DNA of 21,589 bases from DATJFH01 sp035495815 (GTDB lineage: Bacteria > Acidobacteriota > Terriglobia > Bryobacterales > Bryobacteraceae): NCBI GenBank assembly GCA_035495815.1, contig DATJFH010000065.1, forward strand, positions 1 to 21,589, in the 5' to 3' direction. The translations under genes were made by a program, and so were the position numbers. Positions within the stretch are counted from its first letter, which is position 1, and each line of letters starts with the position of its first letter. The notes under the pieces are model-generated. The model ran no database searches. It was not told where the DNA came from and saw nothing but the letters and a program-made list of their open reading frames with translations. Positions 6,608 through 12,651 of the stretch are shown here, piece by piece.

Positions 6608-7540
6608 GTGTCCTTCCTGCAAGCTTTCGGGTCCTACCTCCCCGCCCGTGTAGTGGGGAACGGCGAGATCGGCGCACAGGTCGGCAGTACCGCCGAGTGG
6701 ATCCTCGCCGTCTCCGGTATCGAGGAGCGCCGCTACGCCGCCGCCGGCGAGGACGTGGCCGCCATGGGCGCCGCGGCCGCCCGCGACTGCCTGGCGTCCG
6801 CCCGAATCGCCCCCGCCGAGCTCGGGATGCTGCTCGTCTCGAGCGGATCTTCCGAGCGCCGCTTCCCCGGTCCCGCCGCCGATATCGCCAATCGACTCGG
6901 CCTCGACAGCGTTCCCGCCATCGACCTGCCGCTGGCCAGCGCCGGCTCCCTGTTCGGCATGGCGCTCGCCGGCCGGCTCGCGGCCTTCCACGGGAATATC
7001 CTGGTGATCGCCTCGGAGAAAATGTCGGTCGTGGCCCAGACGCCGCCGCTCAACCCCGGCGTATCGATCCTGTTCGGCGACGGCGCCGGCGCCTGCCTCG
7101 TCTCTCCCGCCGCCGGTTTCGCCCGCATCGTCGACTCGGCACTCTTTACCGACGGCGCCTTCAGCGGCGATCTCAGATTGCCGCTCGCCGGCCCCGTCGA
7201 AATGAACGGCCGCACCGTCATCCTGCAGGCGTCGCGCAAGATCCCGCGGGCCATCGGCGGCCTGCTCGAGAGGAACGGACGCGCCGCCGCCGACGTCCCC
7301 GCCTTCCTCATGCACCAGGCCAATCAGAACCTGATCGTCCGCGTGGCCGAAGCGCTCGGCGTTGCCCCGGAGAAGTTCTATTCCAACATTCGCCGCTACG
7401 GCAATACGTCCTCGGCTTCCATGCTCATCGCCGCAGACGAATGGCGCAAGGCAAATACTCTCGAGAAAGGCGCGCCGCTGGTGTTCGCCGGATTCGGCGC
7501 CGGCTTCCATTGGGGCGCCCTGCTGGCCGAAGCCTCCTGA
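6608..7540 (+). CDS. KAS III (FabH)-like protein with Ser in place of the catalytic Cys
   Basis: 310-residue thiolase-fold protein of FabH length. Seen family landmarks are ILFGDGAGA (154-162), His236 in LMHQANQNLI, Asn266 in RYGNTSSAS and the Gly-rich end GFGAGFHWG (295-303). The nucleophile block that in FabH reads DVAAACAGF is here DLPLASAGSLFG, so Ser111 (codon AGC at 6938-6940) occupies the Cys position. A KAS III with a serine nucleophile is known in DpsC of doxorubicin biosynthesis, which acylates itself from propionyl-CoA. I therefore infer an acyl transferase or starter-unit loader rather than a housekeeping condensing enzyme. Start is GTG, 4 nt after the carrier-protein stop. Being last in the MBOAT operon, it may charge that carrier from acyl-CoA. 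An inactive or hydrolytic enzyme is the alternative. Confidence 0.87.
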   Translation: MSFLQAFGSYLPARVVGNGEIGAQVGSTAEWILAVSGIEERRYAAAGEDVAAMGAAAARDCLASARIAPAELGMLLVSSGSSERRFPGPAADIANRLGLDSVPAIDLPLASAGSLFGMALAGRLAAFHGNILVIASEKMSVVAQTPPLNPGVSILFGDGAGACLVSPAAGFARIVDSALFTDGAFSGDLRLPLAGPVEMNGRTVILQASRKIPRAIGGLLERNGRAAADVPAFLMHQANQNLIVRVAEALGVAPEKFYSNIRRYGNTSSASMLIAADEWRKANTLEKGAPLVFAGFGAGFHWGALLAEAS

Positions 7541-7541
7541 T

Positions 7542-9005
7542 CTACTGCTTCTTCAGCTTCCACGTGTAGCTCGGGAAGTCGAAGTCGAAAGCGTTCCGGT
7601 CGGGCTTGGGCGGCGCGCTCGTCTTCGGCGCCCACTTCGCCATCTCCCTCTTGCGGGCGGCGTGCTCCGGCCGGTCCGCCAGGTTGTGGTACTCGTTCGG
7701 ATCGCTCGCTTCGTCGTACAGCTCCTCCGAGCCGTCCGCGTAGACGATGTACCGCCAGCGCTCGTCCCGCACCGCGTGATTCCCGGGCTGGAAGGTGCTC
7801 ACCGCCGGATTTCGCTTGGCCCCCGCGTCCTTCAGCAGCGGGACCAGGCTCGCGCCCTCCAGCTCGCTCCGCGCCGGCAGCCCGCACATCTCGACCAGGG
7901 TCGGATAGAGATCCAGCAGGCTGACCGGCTGTGGCCGGTCCTTCCCGGGCTCCCCCACGCCCGGTCCGGCGATGATCATCGGGACGTGCGTCGCCCGCTG
8001 CCACAGCGTCGACTTGTGCCAGTGCTGCTTCTCGCCCAGGTGCCAGCCGTTGTCCGACCAGAACACGATGATCGTGTTCGCGCCGTACGGGCTCGCCTCG
8101 AGGCTCTTCAGGATGCGTCCGGCCATCGCGTCGGCGAAGCTGATGCTGGCCAGATAGGCGCGCACCGCGTCGCGCCATTTGCCTTCCCGCACGATCCGCT
8201 CGTGCTCCTCGCGCCGCGCCGCCGCCATCTTGCGTCCCGCCGCCGGCACGTCGTCCAGATCGTCCTCCGGCGCCACCGGAATGCGAACCTCGTCCTTCGG
8301 GTACAGGTCGAAGTAGCTTTGCGGCGCGAACATCGGGATGTGCGGATGCCACAGGCCGGCCGCCAGGAAGAAAGGCTTGTCGTGCTTGCGCTCGAAGAAG
8401 CGCGCCGCCCAGTCCACCGCTTTCATGTCGCCGTATTCGCTCTCCGGCTTCGGCAGCACGCCCCAATCGAACTCGCCTTGAAAGTTCTTCAGCCCGTTGA
8501 AAGGATGTCCCGGCGGCGCCGGCTCCTTCTTCGTCCATGGATACCATTCCGTCCGCCGGTACCACGGATCGTCGAATACCTGCAGCTGGAACTCGTCCCA
8601 CTCGGAGGGCGCGTTGAAGCCGGCCACGTGATGGAACACCTTCCCCACTCCGGCCGCGTGATACCCGTTCCGCTTGAAGTACCCCGGCAGGCTCACCACC
8701 CCCGGCAGGTTGGGACGCCAGTACTGCTCGTTGTTGTAAATCCCGGTCGTCGAAGGACGCAGCCCGGTGAGCAGCGCCACCCGCGACGGATTGCACAGCG
8801 GCGAAGCGCAATGCGCATTGCGGAACAGCGCGCCGCGTCTGGCCAGCGCGTCGATGTGCGGCGTGCGCACCCCCGGATAGCCGCCCAGGCATCCCACCCA
8901 GTCGTTCATGTCGTCCACGGAGAGGAACAGGACATTCGGCCGCTCCCCTTTGCCGAATGCCGCCGAAGCCAGCGCTCCGCCCAGCAATTCGCGCCGGGTG
9001 ATCAT
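7542..9005 (-). CDS. Tat-exported type I sulfatase, iduronate-2-sulfatase-like
   Basis: 487-residue formylglycine-dependent sulfatase that removes sulfate esters from sugars or polysaccharides. The N-terminus TRRELLGGALASAAFG is a Tat-type signal, placing it in the periplasm or outside. Metal ligands are Asp31/Asp32 in SVDDMNDW and Asp318/Asn319 in FWSDNGWHLGEK. The formylglycine motif is Cys71 in CNPSR followed by LLTG. Further active-site positions are Lys122 in VGKVFHH, His220/His222 in LWHPHIP, and Lys331. The DNGWHLGEK block and GLWHPHIPMFAP are typical of iduronate-2-sulfatase-like members. No sulfatase-maturating enzyme is in the window. It converges on the acylation operon with one base between the stop codons. 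Substrate is unknown; a sulfated environmental glycan is likely. Confidence 0.93.
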   Translation of the reverse strand: MITRRELLGGALASAAFGKGERPNVLFLSVDDMNDWVGCLGGYPGVRTPHIDALARRGALFRNAHCASPLCNPSRVALLTGLRPSTTGIYNNEQYWRPNLPGVVSLPGYFKRNGYHAAGVGKVFHHVAGFNAPSEWDEFQLQVFDDPWYRRTEWYPWTKKEPAPPGHPFNGLKNFQGEFDWGVLPKPESEYGDMKAVDWAARFFERKHDKPFFLAAGLWHPHIPMFAPQSYFDLYPKDEVRIPVAPEDDLDDVPAAGRKMAAARREEHERIVREGKWRDAVRAYLASISFADAMAGRILKSLEASPYGANTIIVFWSDNGWHLGEKQHWHKSTLWQRATHVPMIIAGPGVGEPGKDRPQPVSLLDLYPTLVEMCGLPARSELEGASLVPLLKDAGAKRNPAVSTFQPGNHAVRDERWRYIVYADGSEELYDEASDPNEYHNLADRPEHAARKREMAKWAPKTSAPPKPDRNAFDFDFPSYTWKLKKQ

Positions 9006-9031
9006 CGGTGATTGCCTCGCATCGAACTGTT

Positions 9032-9060
9032 ATCGTAGCGCCAACCCCGGCGGTCGACAA
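9032..9060 (-). promoter_or_regulatory. Candidate promoter of the sulfatase gene
   Basis: On the minus strand TTGTCG (9055-9060) is followed after exactly 17 nt by TACGAT (9032-9037), each matching four of six consensus bases. The -10 ends 26 nt before the ATG, and a GAGG lies about 10 nt before the start codon. Confidence 0.4.
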
Positions 9061-9096
9061 ACCGGTCTCGCGGCTGCGCCCGCCCTCGCCCCCGCT

Positions 9097-9113
9097 CCGG
9101 CGCCAGGCGCCGG
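9097..9113. promoter_or_regulatory. Perfect 17-bp palindrome, candidate operator
   Basis: CCGGCGCC-A-GGCGCCGG has perfect 8-bp arms around one central base. It lies 10 nt upstream of the CATAAT box of the GMC gene, exactly where a -35 element would be, in the gap between the divergent sulfatase and GMC genes. A regulator dimer site is plausible. High GC makes chance palindromes commoner, so confidence is moderate. Confidence 0.35.
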
Positions 9114-9123
9114 CCGGGAGTGA

Positions 9124-9129
9124 CATAAT
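9124..9129 (+). promoter_or_regulatory. Candidate -10 box of the GMC/subunit 3 operon
   Basis: CATAAT, preceded by TGA, lies 18 nt before the GMC start codon. It would give a leader of about 12 nt. No consensus -35 is seen; the 17-bp palindrome occupies that place. Confidence 0.35.
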
Positions 9130-9147
9130 GGCTGATTCGAGCGCACT

Positions 9148-10710
9148 ATGGCCAAGAGAGTTTACGATGTCTGCGTAGTCGGCTCGGGCGCGTCGGGCGG
9201 GACGCTGTCCGCGCATCTGGCGAGGCAGGGCGTGCATGTCGCCGTCCTCGAAGGCGGCCCCCGGATCAATACCCGCACCGCCTTCAATACCCACGCCATG
9301 CCTTTCGATTTTCCCAGCCGCCACATCCCCACCATGCGGCCTGGAGTGGCCGGCTTCGAGTCCGAGCGCAGCCGCGGCGTGGGCGGAAAGTCCATGACCT
9401 GGAATGCGGTCGCCTGGCGCTTCAGCCACCGCGATTTCAAAGGACGCTCCATCGACGGCGCGGGCGAAGACTGGCCCATCGACTACCCCGATCTGGCCCC
9501 CTATTACGAGATGATCGAGCGCGAGGTCGGCGTGTGCGGCAATCTCGATCGCCTCGAGGACCTGCCGGACGGCGTGTTCCTTCCGCCCGTCCCCATGAAG
9601 TGCAGCGACCTGCTGGTCAAGCGCGGAGCCGAAAAGCTCGGGCTGAAGATCATTCACGTCCGCAAGTCCACCCTCACCGTCCCCACCGCCACCCGGCCCG
9701 CCTGCCACTTCTGCGGCAACTGCATGGCCGGCTGCGACGTGGCCGCCAAGTACAATTCCTTCGACGGCCACATGCTGCCCGCCCTCAAGACCGGCAAGCT
9801 GGAGATCGTGCACGACTCCATCGTCCGCGAAGTCATGGTGTCGCCCCGGAACAAGGTCACCGGCGTCCGCTTCCTCAATCGCGTCACGAAGAAGGAAGGC
9901 GAGATCCGCGCCCGCTGCGTGGTGGTCTCCTGCGCCTGCGTGCAGAGCGTGGCGCTGCTGCTGATGTCGAAGTCGCGGCTCTACCCCGACGGGCTCGCCA
10001 ATTCCAGCGGCCAGCTGGGACGCAACTTCATCCCGCATTTCACCGGCGGCGTGCAGTGCTTCCTGCACGGCCTGATGGGCAAGCCCGCCGCCAACGACGA
10101 GGGCTTCCTCGACCACGCCTACATGCCGTCGTTCATGCATGCGCGCAAGCGCGACTACGCCCGCAGCTTCGGCGCCCAGTTCAATTACCAGAACCGCCGC
10201 GCCGTCGGCTGGGCGCGGTCGCTGCCGGGCTTCGGCAAGGATTACAAGGAGTCCGTCAAGCAGCGCTACCCGGCTTTCCTCAACTTCTCGCCCTACGGCG
10301 AGATGCTGCCCAACAAGCAGAGCTTCGTCGATCTCGATTACGGCAAGCTCGACGCCTACGGCCTGCCGATGGCCCGCCGCCAATACGTGTGGGCCGAGAA
10401 CGACCGGAAGATCTTCGCCGACATGCAGCGCTGGTCGGTGGAGGTGCTGAAGGCGGCCGGCGCCGACATTCTGTCGGTGTCCGACGAGCCCCGCACCAAT
10501 CACGAGCTGGGCGGCTGCCGCATGGGCGCCGACCCGCGGACATCGGTCCTGAACGCCGACTGCCGCTCGCACGACGTGGACAATCTGTACGTGGTGGACG
10601 GCAGCGTCTTTCCCTCGGCGTCGGAGAAGAATCCCACCCACACCATGATGGCGCTGGCCGCGCGCGCCGCCGGGCACATCGCCGGACGTATGCGGAAAGG
10701 AGAGCTGTAA
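9148..10710 (+). CDS. GMC family FAD-dependent oxidoreductase (gluconate/sugar dehydrogenase flavoprotein type)
   Basis: 520-residue flavoprotein oxidising an alcohol or sugar. The dinucleotide-binding motif is VGSGASGG (11-18) with Glu35 ending the second strand. RGVGGKSMTWN (76-86) is the GMC flavin-contact region. The C-terminal domain has NHELGGCRMG (catalytic His452) and NPTHT (Asn495), followed by a helix in which Met and Ala recur. A CxxCxxCxxxC cluster at Cys186, 189, 192 and 196 (CHFCGNCMAGC) is typical of the gluconate/sorbitol dehydrogenase branch and could bind a metal or Fe-S cluster. It has no signal peptide of its own. The next gene, 1 nt downstream, encodes a Tat-signal subunit 3, so I infer co-export by hitchhiking. 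No cytochrome c subunit is in the window, so the electron acceptor is unknown. Confidence 0.92.
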   Translation: MAKRVYDVCVVGSGASGGTLSAHLARQGVHVAVLEGGPRINTRTAFNTHAMPFDFPSRHIPTMRPGVAGFESERSRGVGGKSMTWNAVAWRFSHRDFKGRSIDGAGEDWPIDYPDLAPYYEMIEREVGVCGNLDRLEDLPDGVFLPPVPMKCSDLLVKRGAEKLGLKIIHVRKSTLTVPTATRPACHFCGNCMAGCDVAAKYNSFDGHMLPALKTGKLEIVHDSIVREVMVSPRNKVTGVRFLNRVTKKEGEIRARCVVVSCACVQSVALLLMSKSRLYPDGLANSSGQLGRNFIPHFTGGVQCFLHGLMGKPAANDEGFLDHAYMPSFMHARKRDYARSFGAQFNYQNRRAVGWARSLPGFGKDYKESVKQRYPAFLNFSPYGEMLPNKQSFVDLDYGKLDAYGLPMARRQYVWAENDRKIFADMQRWSVEVLKAAGADILSVSDEPRTNHELGGCRMGADPRTSVLNADCRSHDVDNLYVVDGSVFPSASEKNPTHTMMALAARAAGHIAGRMRKGEL

Positions 10711-10711
10711 T

Positions 10712-11278
10712 ATGGCGGACCGCCGCGAGTCGCTGAAGATCATCGGGGCCATCGGCGCCACCTGCGCCTTCCCCTTCTCCGCCGACGAGCTTTACGGGCA
10801 GCACGTCCACCCCGCTCCGCGGAAGACCCAGGACGGTCCCTACACGCCCCGGTCTTTTACGAAAGACGAGTTCGAAACCGTGAGCCGCATCGCCGAACTC
10901 ATCATCCCGGCGACCGAAACCCCGGGCGCGATCGGGGCGGGCGTTCCAAGGTATATCGACGAGGTGGTCACCGCCAATCCGGAGCACGGGAAACGCTTCG
11001 CGGCGGGGCTGGCCTGGCTCGAGGCCGAATCGCAGCGCCGCTTTCAGACCCCCTTCATGAAGCTCGGCGAAGGGCGCCAGATCGAGCTGCTGACGCCGCT
11101 CAGCAACGCCGTGGACGCGGGCCGGGAGACCGGCGCGGGCGAACGCTTCTTCGGCATCGTCAAGCGTCTCACGGCCGACGGCTATTACACGTCGCAAGTG
11201 GGGCTGGTCCGCGAGCTGGGCTACGCCGGCAATACCGCCATGGAGAAGTTCCCGGCCTGCGAGCTTCCGGAGCACTGA
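10712..11278 (+). CDS. Gluconate 2-dehydrogenase subunit 3 family protein, Tat signal
   Basis: 188-residue small subunit. The N-terminus DRRESLKIIGAIGATCAF is a Tat-type signal (Arg4-Arg5), so the folded complex with the GMC flavoprotein should be carried to the periplasm. The body contains FTKDEFETVSRIAELIIPAT, followed by PGAIGAGVPRYID, the usual pattern of this family. The C-terminal part (GYYTSQVGLVRELGYAGN) also fits. In known gluconate dehydrogenases the small subunit is needed for export and stability of the flavoprotein. The start is supported by AAGGAG at 10697-10702, 9 nt before ATG, lying inside the end of the GMC gene. One-base spacing shows they are co-translated. Confidence 0.9.
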   Translation: MADRRESLKIIGAIGATCAFPFSADELYGQHVHPAPRKTQDGPYTPRSFTKDEFETVSRIAELIIPATETPGAIGAGVPRYIDEVVTANPEHGKRFAAGLAWLEAESQRRFQTPFMKLGEGRQIELLTPLSNAVDAGRETGAGERFFGIVKRLTADGYYTSQVGLVRELGYAGNTAMEKFPACELPEH

Positions 11279-11290
11279 CCGTCCGCCGGT

Positions 11291-11296
11291 TATACT
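11291..11296 (+). promoter_or_regulatory. Candidate -10 box giving a leaderless AhpD-like/rlmB mRNA
   Basis: TATACT is followed by exactly 7 nt and then the ATG at 11304. With normal spacing the transcript would begin at or next to the A of ATG. No Shine-Dalgarno at a usable distance and no clear -35 are seen. Confidence 0.35.
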
Positions 11297-11303
11297 GAAG
11301 TGG

Positions 11304-11807
11304 ATGGGTACTGCTATCCGACTGCTGGATCCGGCCGAGAACGAATTCCTGGCCCAACTGGAAAAGAAGTCCGGTCCGAATCACATGTTCCGGACCATGG
11401 CCAACAAGCCCGAGGCGCTGAAGAACTTCGTCCCTCTGTACAGCGCCATCATGGGGCCGGGGCTGGTCGAGAGGCGGATCAAAGAGCTGGTCTACCTGGC
11501 GGTCTCCTTCGCCAACGAGTGCGCCTACTGCTCGGCCGCCCACATCGCCATCGGCAGGAAAGCGGGCATCTCCGAAGACGACCTGGCCGCGCTCCGTACC
11601 GAGCAGGAAGGACCTTTCAGCGTTGCGGAACGGGCCGCCATCCAGTATGCCCGGGAGTTGACCCGGACGGCGGACGCGGGCGACTCGCGGGCCGCTCTCG
11701 CCGAGCATTTCAGCCCCGAGCAGGTGGTGGAGATCACCCTCATCGTGGCCATGGCCAATTTCACCAACCGCTTCAATAATGGCCTCGAACTGAAGCCCGA
11801 GAAATGA
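11304..11807 (+). CDS. Carboxymuconolactone decarboxylase/AhpD-like protein
   Basis: 167-residue all-helical protein of the AhpD-like superfamily. The redox motif is Cys73-x-x-Cys76-x-x-x-His80 in NECAYCSAAH, the pattern of alkyl-hydroperoxidase AhpD-type peroxidases. Residues about 40-100 form the core domain, with LVERRIKELVYLAVS before the cysteines. A peroxide-reducing or thiol-disulfide role is likely; decarboxylase activity is not implied by the family name. The start has no good Shine-Dalgarno and is preceded 7 nt by a -10-like box, so it may be leaderless. Its stop overlaps the rlmB start as ATGA, coupling the two genes. Why an AhpD-like protein is coupled to an rRNA methyltransferase is not obvious. 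Confidence 0.88.
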   Translation: MGTAIRLLDPAENEFLAQLEKKSGPNHMFRTMANKPEALKNFVPLYSAIMGPGLVERRIKELVYLAVSFANECAYCSAAHIAIGRKAGISEDDLAALRTEQEGPFSVAERAAIQYARELTRTADAGDSRAALAEHFSPEQVVEITLIVAMANFTNRFNNGLELKPEK

Positions 11808-12532
11808 TTCTGGCCGGGATTCACCCGGTCGCCGAAGCGCTGCGCGGCGGCCGCCCCCTCGAACGCATTCTGGTCGCCAAGGGCGCCGGCGGGCCGCGCC
11901 TCCAGGAGATCATCGACCTGGCGCGCCGCGGCTCGATACCGCTGCGCTTCGAGCCGCGTCCCGCGCTCGACCGGCTGGCCGGAACAGCCGCCCACCAGGG
12001 CGTGGTCGCGCTCGGCGCCGCTCACGGGTACCGCAGCCTCGACGAGGTCGCCGGCGAGGCGCGCCTGCTCGTGTTTCTCGACGGCGTGGAGGACCCGCAT
12101 AACCTGGGCGCCGTTATCCGGACCGCGAACGCGGCCGGCGCGGGCGCCGTCGTGATCCCCGAGCGGCGCGCCGCCGGGTTGACCGATGTCGTCGCCAAGG
12201 CCGCCGCCGGAGCGCTGGAACATCTGCCGGTGGTGCGCACGGGCAATCTGAACCGCGCTCTCGACGAGGTCAAGCGCGCCGGCTTCGCCGTCTACGGCGT
12301 CGACGAGCGGGGGACGGACGACTACGATCAGGTGGCCTTCGCCGAGCCCGCCGCCCTGGTTCTGGGAGGCGAAGGCAAGGGCCTGCACGAGATGGTGCGG
12401 AAGCGCTGCGATACGCTGGTGCGCATACCGCTGGCCGGCCAGATCCCCTCGCTGAATGTCTCGGTGGCCGCCGGGATCGTGTTGTTCGAGTGGAAGCGAC
12501 GGCGTCAGAATTCGACCCGCGGCAGCGCCTGA
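11804..12532 (+). CDS. rlmB: 23S rRNA (guanosine-2'-O-)-methyltransferase RlmB / TrmH-type SPOUT methylase
   Basis: 242-residue SPOUT-fold SAM-dependent 2'-O-methyltransferase; RlmB methylates G2251 in the peptidyl-transferase region of 23S rRNA. The N-terminal substrate-binding domain (about 1-75) starts with the family pattern AGIHPVAEAL and includes AAHQGVVAL. SPOUT motif 1 is DGVEDPHNLGAVIRTA (93-108), motif 2 is LGGEGKGL (187-194), and motif 3 is IPLAGQIPSLNVSVAAGI (208-225) with Asn218. Length equals the E. coli enzyme. ATGA overlap with the AhpD-like gene indicates translational coupling. Other TrmH-family members share these motifs, so G2251 specificity is inferred from the N-terminal domain and overall length. 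Confidence 0.9.
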   Translation: MILAGIHPVAEALRGGRPLERILVAKGAGGPRLQEIIDLARRGSIPLRFEPRPALDRLAGTAAHQGVVALGAAHGYRSLDEVAGEARLLVFLDGVEDPHNLGAVIRTANAAGAGAVVIPERRAAGLTDVVAKAAAGALEHLPVVRTGNLNRALDEVKRAGFAVYGVDERGTDDYDQVAFAEPAALVLGGEGKGLHEMVRKRCDTLVRIPLAGQIPSLNVSVAAGIVLFEWKRRRQNSTRGSA

Positions 12533-12651
12533 CGAAGATCTGGCGATTTTGTCCCGCTGGACCGGGCAGGACGGACAGCGAAGCCGCCGGGCAGAGTGGC
12601 CGCGCGGCTGCGAAGCGGATCCGGAAGATCTTCGGTAGCCAAGCGCCCGCG
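12533..12651. other. Convergent intergenic gap with weak hairpins
   Basis: 119 nt between the stops of rlmB (plus) and the propeller/metallohydrolase gene (minus). AGCCGC (12582-12587) can pair with GCGGCT (12604-12609), GAAGATCTTC (12624-12633) is a perfect palindrome, and GGTAGC (12634-12639) pairs with GCTACC (12651-12656) across the minus-strand stop. None has a T-run, so no convincing intrinsic terminator is present. No gene is supported. Confidence 0.4.

Noticed and set aside
2232..7540. A fatty-acid or polyketide synthesis cluster
   Set aside because: Carrier and KAS III-like genes alone suggested it, but there is no KAS I/II, reductase or dehydratase, the KAS III lacks its Cys, and the operon is led by MBOAT and SGNH genes.
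7396..10761. A 1,121-codon minus-strand frame across the sulfatase and GMC genes
   Set aside because: It is out of frame with the sulfatase on its own strand and antisense to GMC. The product lacks recognisable motifs, while both overlapped genes have complete catalytic signatures.
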